Source: Clavibacter sp. VKM Ac-2873
Lineage (GTDB): Bacteria; Actinomycetota; Actinomycetes; Actinomycetales; Microbacteriaceae
NCBI RefSeq assembly: GCF_015351075.1
Contig: NZ_JADKRS010000004.1
Coordinates: 285,061-349,060, forward strand
DNA length: 64,000 nucleotides
Reading direction: 5' to 3'
Shown here piece after piece: positions 27,811 to 37,414 of the stretch. The position numbers and the translations under genes were made by a program. Numbering within the stretch: position 1 is the first letter of the stretch; each line of letters begins with the position of its first letter. The notes below the pieces were generated by a model that saw only the letters and a program-made list of their open reading frames with translations, was not told the DNA's origin and did not search any database.

Positions 27811-28328
27811 GCGGGTCCGAGGACGCGACCGACGCGCAGCTCGCCGAACGCGTCATCGCGGCCCTCGTCGGCAGCGGCCGGCGCATCGCGGTCGCGGAGT
27901 CGTTGACGGGCGGCCTGCTGACCGCCGCCCTCGTGGGCGTCCCCGGCGCCTCGCAAGCCCTCCTCGGCGGCATCGTCTCCTACGACACGGCCCTCAAGCG
28001 CACGATCCTCGGGGTCGAGTCCTCGATCCTCGCGGTCCATGGGGCGGTCCACCCCGACGTCGCCCGGCAGATGGCCCTCGGCGTGCGTCAGGCGTGCGCG
28101 ATCGACGGGCGCCCCGCGGACGTCGGCATCTCCACGACGGGAGCCGCCGGTCCGGATCCCCAGGACGGCCAGCGTCCGGGCACCGCGTTCGTCGGCCTGT
28201 CCGTCGACGGCGACTCGCGCGCCATCGCCCTGCACCTCGACGGGGACCGCCAGGCGGTCCGAGCGGGCGTCGTCCGAGCGGCCCTCGAGGTCCTCGTCGA
28301 CGTGCTCGAACCCGCGGGGAACATCTGA
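27807..28328 (+). CDS. cinA: CinA C-terminal-domain protein (nicotinamide-nucleotide amidohydrolase type, PncC)
   Basis: 173 residues, only the C-terminal CinA domain; the N-terminal MoCF-like domain of full CinA is absent, as in PncC-type proteins. Landmarks: RRIAVAESLTGGLLTAALVGVPGASQALLGGIVSYDTALKRTILGV, then ISTTGAAGPDPQDGQRPGTAFVGL. The family deamidates nicotinamide mononucleotide. GTG 27807 overlaps the pgsA stop. The historical competence/DNA-damage label is not supported by anything visible here. Confidence 0.9.
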   Translation: MSGSEDATDAQLAERVIAALVGSGRRIAVAESLTGGLLTAALVGVPGASQALLGGIVSYDTALKRTILGVESSILAVHGAVHPDVARQMALGVRQACAIDGRPADVGISTTGAAGPDPQDGQRPGTAFVGLSVDGDSRAIALHLDGDRQAVRAGVVRAALEVLVDVLEPAGNI

Positions 28329-28354
28329 TGCGGCTCCGGCGTTGTCGTAATCAC

Positions 28355-28369
28355 GTTCACAAGCAACGC
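28355..28369. promoter_or_regulatory. CGTT-N7-AACG dyad upstream of clgR, possible operator
   Basis: CGTTCACAAGCAACG is a perfect 4-bp-arm dyad about 100 nt before the clgR start, just upstream of a TAGCCT hexamer (near 28384). ClgR is autoregulated in related bacteria, so this could be its own site; the resemblance to published ClgR boxes is partial. Confidence 0.25.
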
Positions 28370-28467
28370 CCAGTGCCCCTGCTTAGCCTGAGTCCTCGGC
28401 CAGATGCTCACCCATCAGCCCCGGACCTCCGGTTCGATCAGGCACCAGGCGCAACGAGGAGGCTCCC

Positions 28468-28776
28468 GTGGTTCTAGTCCGTCAGGAGATCGGCGACGTC
28501 CTTCGCGACTTCCGCCTGCAGAAGGGGCGCACGCTCCGTCAGGTCGCGAGCAAGGCCAGCGTGGCGCTCGGCTACCTCAGCGAGGTCGAGCGGGGCCAGA
28601 AGGAGGCGTCGAGCGAGATCCTCGCCTCCGTCGCCGACGCGCTCGACACCCCCATCTCGGTCATCATGCGCGAGGTCGGCGACCGGCTCGCCGTCATCGA
28701 GGGGCTCAACCCCATCCCCGACACCATCCCGGACGACCTCGTCGCCGGCTTCGACAGCGACCTCGTCGCGCGCTGA
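28468..28776 (+). CDS. clgR: XRE-family regulator ClgR-like
   Basis: 102 residues. The helix-turn-helix is LRQVASKASVALGYLSEVERGQKEASSEILASVADALD (about residues 22-60), and the C-terminus IPDTIPDDLVAGFDSDLVAR is the degradation-prone tail typical of ClgR, which activates clpP/clpC protease and stress genes. ClgR is itself degraded by ClpP in relatives. GTG 28468 follows CGAGGAGG by 5 nt. The gene closes the ftsK-pgsA-cinA-clgR series and is followed by a strong terminator. Confidence 0.88.
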   Translation: MVLVRQEIGDVLRDFRLQKGRTLRQVASKASVALGYLSEVERGQKEASSEILASVADALDTPISVIMREVGDRLAVIEGLNPIPDTIPDDLVAGFDSDLVAR

Positions 28777-28795
28777 TCCGCTCCTCCCTTCCTCC

Positions 28796-28826
28796 CGCCC
28801 CGCCCGTCCTCGCGACGGGCGGGGCG
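28796..28826 (+). terminator. Strong hairpin terminator after clgR
   Basis: Perfect 13-bp stem CGCCCCGCCCGTC / GACGGGCGGGGCG with loop CTCGC, 20 nt after the clgR stop. Confidence 0.8.
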
Positions 28827-28848
28827 TCGTCGATCACGCGGCAGCAGG

Positions 28849-28854
28849 TAGCGT
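28849..28854 (+). promoter_or_regulatory. -10 (TAGCGT) for leaderless DUF3046 mRNA
   Basis: TAGCGT ends 7 nt before ATG 28862. Confidence 0.6.
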
Positions 28855-28861
28855 GGTCGGC

Positions 28862-29086
28862 ATGCGATTGAGCGAGTTCCAGCGGGCCGTCAGCGACGAG
28901 TTCGGCGCCGGCTACGGGCCGGTCCTCGTCGCGGACCTCGTGCTCGGCGAGCTCGGTGGGCGCACGTGCGCGCAGGCGCTGAAGGACGGGACGCCCGCCC
29001 GCGAGGTCTGGCTCGCCCTCTGCCGCGCGCAGGACGTGCCGCGCGCGCGCTGGAACGGCGCCGGGGTCCCCGAGCCGCGCGCCTGA
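28862..29086 (+). CDS. DUF3046 family protein
   Basis: 74 residues: MRLSEFQRAVSDEFGAGYGPVLVADLVLGELGGRTCAQALKDG-PAREVWLALCRAQDVP. This small family of unknown function is found just upstream of recA in many actinobacteria (Rv2738c). ATG 28862 fits the leaderless spacing; the in-frame GTG 28853 lies within the -10 hexamer. Predominantly helical, no membrane segment. Its conserved place between clgR and recA suggests a link to DNA damage or stress, but nothing in the sequence shows it. Confidence 0.88.
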   Translation: MRLSEFQRAVSDEFGAGYGPVLVADLVLGELGGRTCAQALKDGTPAREVWLALCRAQDVPRARWNGAGVPEPRA

Positions 29087-29140
29087 CGCCCTCCTTCCTC
29101 CGACGCGCGCTGGATCCGTCCACGACACGCGGCGCGTCGT

Positions 29141-29156
29141 TCGAATATCCCTTCGA
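29141..29156. promoter_or_regulatory. LexA box (SOS box) of recA
   Basis: TCGAATATCCCTTCGA matches 10 of 12 fixed positions of the actinobacterial box TCGAAC-N4-GTTCGA. The wider dyad CGTTCGAA-N6-TTCGAACG (29138-29159) is perfect. A TAGTCT hexamer at 29164-29169 follows, so the box covers the -35 region of a promoter starting near 29176. Confidence 0.85.
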
Positions 29157-29225
29157 ACGCGCGTAGTCTCCCCACAGGAGCGATTCGAAGCGCGGACTGC
29201 ACAGGTCTGGCCCCTCCGGCAGCGA

Positions 29226-29247
29226 TGTCGGCGGCGCCGCATAACGT
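29226..29247 (+). promoter_or_regulatory. Second recA promoter resembling the PafBC-dependent RecA-NDp motif
   Basis: TGTCGGCG (29226-29233), exactly eight bases, then TAACGT (29242-29247). The published mycobacterial LexA-independent damage promoter is tTGTCRgtg-N8-TAnnnT; here T-G-T-C-G-G and the final G agree and the spacing is exact. It lies about 80 bp downstream of the LexA-box promoter, matching the two-promoter layout of mycobacterial recA. No pafBC gene is in the window. Confidence 0.5.
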
Positions 29248-29352
29248 GCACCTCGCGGAGATCACCCGTCGCCTTGTCGGCACCGGACCCGCGGCCAGCG
29301 GGAGCGGAGCGACAGCCTGCAGGCAACCCACCTTCGACACGAGGAGCACCCC

Positions 29353-30441
<1,089 letters not shown>

Positions 30442-30458
30442 CCCGGCGCTCCCTCGAC

Positions 30459-30482
30459 GGGGTGCGTCCCGCGACGCACCCC
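30459..30482 (+). terminator. Hairpin between recA and recX
   Basis: Perfect 10-bp stem GGGGTGCGTC / GACGCACCCC with loop CCGC. There is no T run, so it may be a partial terminator that lowers recX expression relative to recA. Confidence 0.5.
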
Positions 30483-30560
30483 GTCCCCGCACGACACCGG
30501 CTCGGCCTGACGTCACGCTCCGCGTGATGCGCGCTCGGGCCTCCTGAGGACGGAAGCACC

Positions 30561-31610
30561 ATGGTCAGATTCCCCTCCGAGGGCGAGCAGGGCACCGGCC
30601 CCGGGCCGGACGAGATCGCACCCGTCGCGTCCCTCGCCGACCGGCGCTCGCGTCGAGCCGCGGCTCGCCCTCTCGTCGAGCCCGGGGCGCATGTCGAGGA
30701 GGCGCCCACACCTCGCGTCGAGCCATCGCATCCGGCGCGTGGCCGCTCCGTCACCGAGGTCGACGGCATCGTCACGATCGGCGCTGCGGTCGACGAGTCG
30801 GAGGCGGGCCGCGCCCTCGCGGCGCAGGAGCGCATCGCGGAGGCGCGGCGAGTGCTCGCCGAGGCCGAGGCCCAGGCAGCTCGAGGATCCGACGGCGGCG
30901 TCCCCTCGGCGCCGGACGCGCCTGCGGTAGCGGAGGGCGCCGGGGACGACGCGACCCCAGCCGCATGGCGTGCCGAGCAGGAGCGTGCCGCGCGGGCGCG
31001 CGCGCAGGCGGAGCAGGACGAGGCGTATCGGCGGGACATGATCCGTCTCGAGGAGGACCGCGTCGAGGACGAGCGCCGCGAGGCGGAGGCCGAGGAGGAG
31101 CGCGCCGCGGAGCGGACGCCCGAGCGCCAGCGGCGCCGGGCCGACAACGTCCTCGCCAACCGGCTGCGCGGGCGGGGGCTCTCGCTCGCGGAGGCCCGCG
31201 ATGTCCTCGACGGGGCGGACATCGATCCGGACATCGCGGAGGAGACCCTCGCCCGGTACGTCTCCCTCCAGTACATCGACGAGGCAGCTCTGGCGGAGCA
31301 GATCCTGCACACGCACCTGGACCGCAAGGGGCTCGGCCGGCGCTCGGTCGAGATGGAGATGCGCCGCCGCAAGCTCGATCCCCTCGTCATCGAGGAGGCC
31401 ATGGCCGAGCAGCCCGACGAGGAGCTCGCGCGCGCCACCGAGGTCGCCATGAAGCGGGTGGGGCAGCTCTCGTCCTATGACGACGAGACGGCCGAGCGCC
31501 GCCTCACGTCGTTCCTCATGCGCCGCGGCTACGGCGGCGGCGTCGTGCGTGATGCGGCGAAGGCCGCGCTCGCCACCCGCCGCGGCTCGTCCCGCGTCCG
31601 CTTCCGCTGA
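30561..31610 (+). CDS. recX: RecX regulatory protein with a long N-terminal extension
   Basis: 349 residues, twice the usual length of about 150-200. The RecX helical core occupies roughly residues 190-345: [70 protein letters not shown] and [20 protein letters not shown]. RecX caps RecA filaments and limits RecA activity. The first 190 residues are a charged, Ala/Glu/Arg-rich segment with heptad-like stretches ([21 protein letters not shown] and [20 protein letters not shown]), probably coiled coil. ATG 30561 follows GAGGACGGA. Its place after recA supports the call. Confidence 0.9.
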   Translation: MVRFPSEGEQGTGPGPDEIAPVASLADRRSRRAAARPLVEPGAHVEEAPTPRVEPSHPARGRSVTEVDGIVTIGAAVDESEAGRALAAQERIAEARRVLAEAEAQAARGSDGGVPSAPDAPAVAEGAGDDATPAAWRAEQERAARARAQAEQDEAYRRDMIRLEEDRVEDERREAEAEEERAAERTPERQRRRADNVLANRLRGRGLSLAEARDVLDGADIDPDIAEETLARYVSLQYIDEAALAEQILHTHLDRKGLGRRSVEMEMRRRKLDPLVIEEAMAEQPDEELARATEVAMKRVGQLSSYDDETAERRLTSFLMRRGYGGGVVRDAAKAALATRRGSSRVRFR

Positions 31611-31644
31611 CCCGCCGCCCGGCAGCGCGAGGCGTCTCCGCACG

Positions 31645-31650
31645 TAGGAT
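31645..31650 (+). promoter_or_regulatory. -10 (TAGGAT) for near-leaderless miaB mRNA
   Basis: TAGGAT ends 9 nt before ATG 31660, the longest spacer of the set. Confidence 0.5.
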
Positions 31651-31659
31651 CGAGTCATC

Positions 31660-33240
31660 ATGAGCACCGTCGCCGAGCACGTCCGCGTCGCCCCGCCCGC
31701 AGCCGACCGGCCCCGCACGTACGAGGTCCGCACCTACGGCTGCCAGATGAACGTCCACGACTCGGAGCGGCTCACCGGATCGCTCGAAGCCGCCGGCTAC
31801 GTGTCGGCCGACGGCGCCGAGGCCGACATCGTCGTCATCAACACCTGCGCGGTGCGCGAGAACGCGGACAACAAGCTCTACGGCAACCTCGGCCACCTCG
31901 CCGGGGTCAAGCGCCGGCACGAGGGGATGCAGATCGCCGTCGGCGGATGCCTCGCGCAGAAGGACCGGGCGACCGTGCTCGAGAGGGCTCCGTGGGTCGA
32001 CGTCGTCTTCGGCACCCACAACATGGGCGCGCTGCCGACCCTGCTCGAGCGCGCACGGCACAACGGGGAGGCGCAGCTCGAGATCCTGGAGAGCCTCGAG
32101 ACGTTCCCCTCGACGCTGCCCACGAAGCGCGACGAGATCGCGAGCGGCTGGGTGTCGATCTCCGTCGGGTGCAACAACACCTGCACGTTCTGCATCGTGC
32201 CGGCACTCCGAGGCACGGAGAAGGACAGGCGGCCGGGCGACATCCTCGCCGAGATCCAGGCGCTCGTCGACGACGGGGCGGTCGAGGTCACGCTGCTCGG
32301 CCAGAACGTCAACTCCTACGGCGTCGAGTTCGGCGACCGGCAGGCGTTCGGCAAGCTGCTGCGTGCGGCGGGCGCCATCGAGGGGCTGGAGCGCATCCGC
32401 TTCACGAGCCCCCACCCGGCCGCATTCACCGACGACGTCATCGATGCGATGGCCGAGACGCCGGCGGTCATGCCGCAGCTGCACATGCCGCTGCAGTCGG
32501 GATCCGACCGGATCCTCAAGGCCATGCGCCGGTCGTACCGTTCCGAGCGCTTCCTCGGGATCCTCGACCGGGTGCGCACGCGCATCCCGGACGCCGCGAT
32601 CACGACCGACATCATCGTGGGCTTCCCCGGGGAGACGGAGGAGGACTTCCAGGAGACCCTGCGCGTCGTCGAGGCGGCCCGCTTCTCCTCAGCCTTCACG
32701 TTCCAGTACTCGATCCGTCCGGGCACCCCGGCCGCCACGATGGAGGAGCAGGTGCCCGCCGACGTCGTGAAGGAGCGCTACGGGCGGCTCATCGCGCTGC
32801 AGGAGCGCATCAGCCACGAGGAGAACCAGCGCGTGGTCGGACGGACGGTCGAGGTCCTCGTGAGCGCGCACGAGGGCCGGAAGGACGGCGACACGAGTCG
32901 GGTCACGGGGCGCGCCGAGGACGGGCGCCTCGTCCACCTGGAGGTGCCCCCGGGCAGCGGCGAGCCGCGCCCCGGAGACGCCGTCGAGGTCCAGATCAGC
33001 CGCGCGGCGCCGTTCCACCTCATCGCGGACTCCGCGGACGGTGCCCCGCTCCGCATCCGCCGCACCCGGGCGGGTGACGCATGGGAGCGCGCGCAGGCCG
33101 ACTCCTGCGGCGTGCCGGCCCCGACGGCGGGCGCGGGGACGAGCCACGGCGGGGCGCCCCGCGTCTCGCTCGGGCTGCCCTCGCTGCGCGTGCCCGCGGC
33201 TGCGGCCGACGGGTCCGCGCACCCGCGCCACCGCGCGTGA
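31660..33240 (+). CDS. miaB: tRNA-2-methylthio-N6-dimethylallyladenosine-37 synthase
   Basis: 526 residues; radical-SAM methylthiotransferase acting after MiaA on A37 of UNN-reading tRNAs. N-terminal UPF0004 cluster cysteines in [18 protein letters not shown] and VGGCLAQKD; radical-SAM CX3CX2C in [30 protein letters not shown] and [18 protein letters not shown] follow; the TRAM domain starts near RTVEVLV. About 50 extra Ala/Pro/Gly-rich residues end the protein. The stop overlaps miaA (GTGA), joining the two steps of one modification pathway. Confidence 0.97.
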   Translation: MSTVAEHVRVAPPAADRPRTYEVRTYGCQMNVHDSERLTGSLEAAGYVSADGAEADIVVINTCAVRENADNKLYGNLGHLAGVKRRHEGMQIAVGGCLAQKDRATVLERAPWVDVVFGTHNMGALPTLLERARHNGEAQLEILESLETFPSTLPTKRDEIASGWVSISVGCNNTCTFCIVPALRGTEKDRRPGDILAEIQALVDDGAVEVTLLGQNVNSYGVEFGDRQAFGKLLRAAGAIEGLERIRFTSPHPAAFTDDVIDAMAETPAVMPQLHMPLQSGSDRILKAMRRSYRSERFLGILDRVRTRIPDAAITTDIIVGFPGETEEDFQETLRVVEAARFSSAFTFQYSIRPGTPAATMEEQVPADVVKERYGRLIALQERISHEENQRVVGRTVEVLVSAHEGRKDGDTSRVTGRAEDGRLVHLEVPPGSGEPRPGDAVEVQISRAAPFHLIADSADGAPLRIRRTRAGDAWERAQADSCGVPAPTAGAGTSHGGAPRVSLGLPSLRVPAAAADGSAHPRHRA

Positions 33241-34160
33241 TCCCGGTCGTCGCGGTCGTCGGTGCCACCGGCACCGGCAAGTCCGCGCTGTCCCTCGACA
33301 TCGCGGACCGGCTGCGGGCGGAGGGCCGCGCGGCGGAGATCGTGAACGCCGACGCGATGCAGCTCTACCGGGGCATGGACATCGGCACGGCGAAGCTCCC
33401 CGAGGCCCAGCGTCGCGGTGTGCCGCACCACATGCTCGACGTCCTCGACGTGACCGCGGAGGCCACCGTCGCCGCGTACCAGGAGGAGGCGCGGCGGGTC
33501 ATCGGCGACATCCTCGGGCGCGAGGCCGTCCCCGTCCTCGTGGGCGGATCCGGGCTCTACGTCTCGTCGGTGCTCTTCGACTACGACTTCCCCGGGACCG
33601 ACCCCGAGATCCGACAGCGGCTGGAGCAGGAGCTCGCGGCGACCGGGCCCGGCATGCTCCACCGACGGCTCCGCGAGGTCGATCCTGCTGCTGCCCAGCG
33701 GATCGGCGCCCACAACGGGCGTCGCCTGGTGCGCGCGCTGGAGGTCGTGGAGATCACGGGTCCTCAGCCCGAGCGGGCGTCGGCGGAACCGCGGCCCTGG
33801 CATCCGGCGCGGATCCTCACGCTCACGCTGCCGCGCGAGGAGCTCGTTCCGCGGCTCGACGCCCGCGTGTCCGGGATGTGGGCGGACGGCCTGGTGGACG
33901 AGGTGGCGGGTCTCCTGCCGGCCGGACTCGCCGACGGGGTCACGGCCTCGCGTGCCATCGGCTATGCGCAGGCGGCCCGGCAGCTCGCGGGCGAGCTCAC
34001 CCAGGAGCAGGCGGTGGAGGAGACCCGCGCGCTCACCCGTCGCTACGCGCGGCGGCAGGTGTCGTGGTTCGGCCGCTACGCCGACGCCGTGCGGCTCGAC
34101 GCGCGCGACGACCGCCTGCTCGAGCACGCGCTCGACGCCCTCCCGGCGGCGCGCCCGTAG
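33237..34160 (+). CDS. miaA: tRNA dimethylallyltransferase
   Basis: 307 residues; adds the isopentenyl group to A37 of tRNA. The P-loop [38 protein letters not shown] and [11 protein letters not shown] are the N-terminal landmarks, [21 protein letters not shown] and [10 protein letters not shown] follow, and the tRNA-binding end is [10 protein letters not shown]...[17 protein letters not shown] 33237 overlaps the miaB stop. The last base triplet of the gene (TAG) is also the start of the dapF -10 hexamer. Confidence 0.96.
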   Translation: MIPVVAVVGATGTGKSALSLDIADRLRAEGRAAEIVNADAMQLYRGMDIGTAKLPEAQRRGVPHHMLDVLDVTAEATVAAYQEEARRVIGDILGREAVPVLVGGSGLYVSSVLFDYDFPGTDPEIRQRLEQELAATGPGMLHRRLREVDPAAAQRIGAHNGRRLVRALEVVEITGPQPERASAEPRPWHPARILTLTLPREELVPRLDARVSGMWADGLVDEVAGLLPAGLADGVTASRAIGYAQAARQLAGELTQEQAVEETRALTRRYARRQVSWFGRYADAVRLDARDDRLLEHALDALPAARP

Positions 34161-34163
34161 GCT
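34158..34163 (+). promoter_or_regulatory. -10 (TAGGCT) for leaderless dapF mRNA, overlapping the miaA stop
   Basis: TAGGCT ends 6 nt before ATG 34170; its TAG is the miaA stop codon. Confidence 0.55.
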
Positions 34164-34169
34164 GGCGGG

Positions 34170-35048
34170 ATGGCAGACCTGCAGTTCACCAAGGGCCAGG
34201 GCACGGGCAACGACTTCGTGCTGTTCGCGGATCCCGCGGGCGAGATCGACCTGACCGACACGCAGGTGCAGGCGCTCTGCGACCGGCACTTCGGCATCGG
34301 CGCCGACGGGACGATCCGCGCGGTGCTCTCCAGCCGCATCCCCGAGGGACGCGCCGCCCTCGACGAGGACCCCGACGCCGAGTGGTTCATGGACTACCGC
34401 AACGTCGACGGCAGCCTCGCCGAGATGTGCGGCAACGGGATCCGCGTCTTCACGCTCTTCCTCATCGAGAACGGCCTGATCGAGCTGCCCGCGGGTCGCA
34501 CGGTGCCCATCGGCACGCGGGCCGGCGTGCGCGAGGTGCAGCGCAGCGGATCGGGTTTCCAGGTCGACCTCGGCCGCTGGTCGCTCGCGGGCGGCGAGCC
34601 GCTCGTCCGCGCCAAGGACCTCCAGGTCGCGCGTCCGGGGCTCGGCATCGACGTCGGCAACCCGCACGTGGTGGTCGCGCTGTCGAGCGAGGACGAGCTC
34701 GCGGAGGCCGACCTCGCCTTCGTGCCGCACCTGGATCCGGAGCCCGCCGACGGCGCGAACGTCGAGCTCGTGGTCCCCGCGGATCCGCTCGTCGTGGACG
34801 GCGTGGGTCACATCACGATGCGCGTCCACGAGCGCGGCAGCGGCGAGACGCTGAGCTGCGGCACGGGCGCCGCGGCCGCCGCGCTCGCGACGCGGCACTG
34901 GGCGGGTTCCGCCGCTCCGCACCAGTGGCGCGTGCAGCTGCCCGGGGGAGCGCTGGGCGTGCGGATGTTCCCGACGGAGGACGGCGAGCACGTGGGCCTC
35001 TCCGGTCCCGCGGAGCTGGTGTTCGACGGGGTCGTCGCGCTGGCCTGA
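34170..35048 (+). CDS. dapF: Diaminopimelate epimerase
   Basis: 292 residues; converts LL- to meso-diaminopimelate for lysine and peptidoglycan. Both catalytic cysteines are visible in MCGNGIRVF and [14 protein letters not shown], with the substrate loop [11 protein letters not shown] and [25 protein letters not shown] opens the protein and ATG 34170 gives the normal start. The gene is convergent with the methyltransferase gene, 58 bp away. Confidence 0.96.
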   Translation: MADLQFTKGQGTGNDFVLFADPAGEIDLTDTQVQALCDRHFGIGADGTIRAVLSSRIPEGRAALDEDPDAEWFMDYRNVDGSLAEMCGNGIRVFTLFLIENGLIELPAGRTVPIGTRAGVREVQRSGSGFQVDLGRWSLAGGEPLVRAKDLQVARPGLGIDVGNPHVVVALSSEDELAEADLAFVPHLDPEPADGANVELVVPADPLVVDGVGHITMRVHERGSGETLSCGTGAAAAALATRHWAGSAAPHQWRVQLPGGALGVRMFPTEDGEHVGLSGPAELVFDGVVALA

Positions 35049-35106
35049 TCGCGTCGTCCCGTCCCACGGGCGCACCGCCCGCTCGCGGACGTGGCGGCGA
35101 GCCGGC

Positions 35107-35724
35107 CTAGGACTCCACGGCGCGGTGCACCCGCAGGACCCGGAAGCCCTTGTCGGAGGCTGCGCGCGTCGTCTCGAGGCCCGCGGGCAGCGCGTCGACC
35201 AGCCAGCGCTGCAGCGAGTCGGATCCGAGGTTGCGCTGCACGACGAGCCAGGCGTCGGCGTCGGGCGAGAGCCGGGGCATCCAGTCGAGCAGGATGCCGT
35301 GCAGCGCCTCCTTGCCCACGCGGATGGGCGGGTTCGACCACACGGTGCTGAACGTGAGGCCCGCGGGGACGTCCTCGGGGAGCACGGCGTTGATGTTCGC
35401 GAGGCCGAGGGTCCGGGCGTTCGCCCGGGTCAGGTCGAGCGCCCGCTCGTTCACGTCGACGGCCCACACGGTGGCCGACGGCGAGCGCATCGCCAGGTCG
35501 AGCGCGACGGGCCCCCAGCCGCAGCCCACGTCCAGCAGATGGCCCTCGGCGGGGGGCCGCGGGACGGTGCGCAGCAGCACGAGGGTGCCCTGGTCGACGT
35601 GCTCGGGGCTGAAGACGCCACCGGCGGTCTCGACGTCCACCGTGCGACCGCCGAGCTCCACCGTGATGGTGCGTGTGCGCAGGGGGCCGGCCGGCGACGA
35701 GGAGAAGTAGTGCGCGTCGGCCAT
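35107..35724 (-). CDS. Class I SAM-dependent methyltransferase (RsmC/RlmG-like)
   Basis: 205 residues. SAM motif I LLDVGCGWGPVALDLA, the acidic loop VWAVDVNERALDLTRAN, and motif IV SNPPIRVGKE (N-P-P), as in methyltransferases that modify a guanine N2 in rRNA (RsmC, RlmG). GGVFSPEHVDQGTLVLLRTVP is a typical RsmC-like entrance. Only the catalytic half is present; single-domain actinobacterial members are common. The start codon is 40 bp from the hflX start on the other strand. Confidence 0.85.
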   Translation of the reverse strand: MADAHYFSSSPAGPLRTRTITVELGGRTVDVETAGGVFSPEHVDQGTLVLLRTVPRPPAEGHLLDVGCGWGPVALDLAMRSPSATVWAVDVNERALDLTRANARTLGLANINAVLPEDVPAGLTFSTVWSNPPIRVGKEALHGILLDWMPRLSPDADAWLVVQRNLGSDSLQRWLVDALPAGLETTRAASDKGFRVLRVHRAVES

Positions 35725-35730
35725 ACGGGG

Positions 35731-35736
35731 ACGATA
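35731..35736 (-). promoter_or_regulatory. -10 (TATCGT on the minus strand) for leaderless methyltransferase mRNA
   Basis: The + strand reads ACGATA; on the minus strand TATCGT ends 6 nt before ATG 35724. It is back to back with the hflX -10. Confidence 0.55.
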
Positions 35737-35750
35737 CCGGACGCCCGCGC

Positions 35751-35756
35751 TACGAT
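35751..35756 (+). promoter_or_regulatory. -10 (TACGAT) for leaderless hflX mRNA
   Basis: TACGAT ends 8 nt before ATG 35765; 14 bp separate it from the divergent -10. Confidence 0.55.
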
Positions 35757-35764
35757 GGGAGCAC

Positions 35765-37330
35765 ATGACAACGCACGACGAGCACGACCACGAGCCCGCG
35801 GACACGACGACGACGTCCACCGAGAACACCGACCGGGACGACGTCGTCGCGCGCGTCCTCGGGCGGGCGGAGAACCGCTCGGCCGGCTACGCCCTCTTCC
35901 GCGGATCCGGCGCCCAGGCCCTGTCCGCGAACCCGGACACGGAGCAGGGGTCGGACGGGGACCAGAGCGAGCGCGCCGACCGGCAGGCGCTCCGTCGCGT
36001 CCCCGGCCTCTCCACCGAGCTCGAGGACGTCACCGAGGTCGAGTACCGGCAGCTGCGCCTCGAGAACGTCGTGCTGATCGGCGTGTACTCGCAGGGCTCC
36101 GTCGACGATGCCGAGAACAGCATGCGGGAGCTCGCGGCCCTCGCCGAGACCGCGGGCGCCGTCGTGCTCGACGGCCTCCTGCAGCGTCGTCCCACACCGG
36201 ATCCCAGCACCTACTTCGGCCGCGGCAAGGCCGAGGAGCTGCGCGCGCTCGTGGCGGCGGTCGGCGCCGACACCGTCATCGCCGACACGGAGCTCGCCCC
36301 GAGCCAGCGGCGCGCGCTGGAGGACGTGGTGAAGGTCAAGGTCATCGACCGGACCGCGGTGATCCTCGACATCTTCAGCCAGCACGCCAAGAGCCGCGAG
36401 GGCAAGGCCCAGGTCGAGCTCGCGCAGCTGCAGTACCTCCTCCCGCGTCTCCGCGGATGGGGCGACTCGATGTCCCGCCAGGCCGGTGGCCAGGTCGGCG
36501 GCGCGGGCGCGGGCATGGGATCGCGCGGTCCGGGTGAGACGAAGATCGAGCTCGACCGCCGGCGCATCAACACGCGCATGGCGCGGCTCCGCAAGCAGAT
36601 CGCGGCGATGAAGCCGGCGCGGGACACCAAGCGCGCCAACCGCGACCGGAACCAGGTGCCCTCGGTCGCGATCGTCGGGTACACGAACGCCGGCAAGTCG
36701 TCGCTCCTCAACCGGGTGACGAAGGCGGGCGTGCTCGTGGAGAACGCGCTGTTCGCGACCCTCGACGCGACCGTGCGGAAGACCGAGACGGACCAGGGTC
36801 AGCTCTACACGCTCGCGGACACGGTCGGCTTCGTGCGGAACCTGCCGCACCAGCTGGTCGAGGCATTCCGCTCGACCCTGGAGGAGCTCGCCGACTCCGA
36901 CGTGCTCGTGCACGTCGTCGACGCGTCGCACCCGGATCCCGCGGCGCAGCTCGCGACCGTGCACGAGGTCATCGCGGAGGTGGACGCCTCGTCCATCCCC
37001 GAGATCGTCGTGTTCAACAAGAGCGACCTCGCCTCCGACGGCGACCGGGTCGTCCTGCGCGGCCTCGCGCCCCAGGGCATCTTCGTCTCCGCCCGCACGG
37101 GCGAGGGCGTCGCGGAGCTGCGTCGCCGCATCGCGGAGCTGCTGCCGCAGCCGACCATCGAGGTCGACCTCCTGGTGCCGTTCGAGCACGGCGAGGTCGT
37201 CGCCATGCTGCACGACGGCGCCAAGGTGCTCGAGACCTCGTACGTCGAGGCGGGCACGCGCGTGCGTGCGCTCGTGACGGCCGAGCAGCAGGCGCAGGTG
37301 CAGGCGTACTCGGTGGTCCCCGCGGTCTGA
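35765..37330 (+). CDS. hflX: GTPase HflX, ribosome-splitting factor
   Basis: 521 residues. An acidic, Thr-rich N-terminal tail (about 60 residues) precedes the HflX N-domain (TYFGRGKAEELRALV, DTELAPSQRRALED, FSQHAKSREGKAQVELAQLQYLLPRL) and the Gly-rich SRGPGETKIELDRRRI linker. The GTPase domain has G1 GYTNAGKSSL, G2 region FATLDATVR, G3 DTVGFVRNLP and G4 NKSD. HflX splits stalled 70S ribosomes under stress. It lies between dapF and lexA as in mycobacteria (Rv2725c). Confidence 0.96.
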   Translation: MTTHDEHDHEPADTTTTSTENTDRDDVVARVLGRAENRSAGYALFRGSGAQALSANPDTEQGSDGDQSERADRQALRRVPGLSTELEDVTEVEYRQLRLENVVLIGVYSQGSVDDAENSMRELAALAETAGAVVLDGLLQRRPTPDPSTYFGRGKAEELRALVAAVGADTVIADTELAPSQRRALEDVVKVKVIDRTAVILDIFSQHAKSREGKAQVELAQLQYLLPRLRGWGDSMSRQAGGQVGGAGAGMGSRGPGETKIELDRRRINTRMARLRKQIAAMKPARDTKRANRDRNQVPSVAIVGYTNAGKSSLLNRVTKAGVLVENALFATLDATVRKTETDQGQLYTLADTVGFVRNLPHQLVEAFRSTLEELADSDVLVHVVDASHPDPAAQLATVHEVIAEVDASSIPEIVVFNKSDLASDGDRVVLRGLAPQGIFVSARTGEGVAELRRRIAELLPQPTIEVDLLVPFEHGEVVAMLHDGAKVLETSYVEAGTRVRALVTAEQQAQVQAYSVVPAV

Positions 37331-37357
37331 CACGCGCGGCGCCCGCGCGCCGTCATT

Positions 37358-37398
37358 CACGAGAGCGGCCGGCCCCCTCGGGACCGGCCGCTCTCGTG
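37358..37398. terminator. Bidirectional terminator between hflX and lexA
   Basis: Perfect 15-bp stem CACGAGAGCGGCCGG / CCGGCCGCTCTCGTG (37358-37372 with 37384-37398), lying between two convergent stop codons. Confidence 0.85.
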
Positions 37399-37414
37399 CG
37401 TCGTGCGCTGCGGA

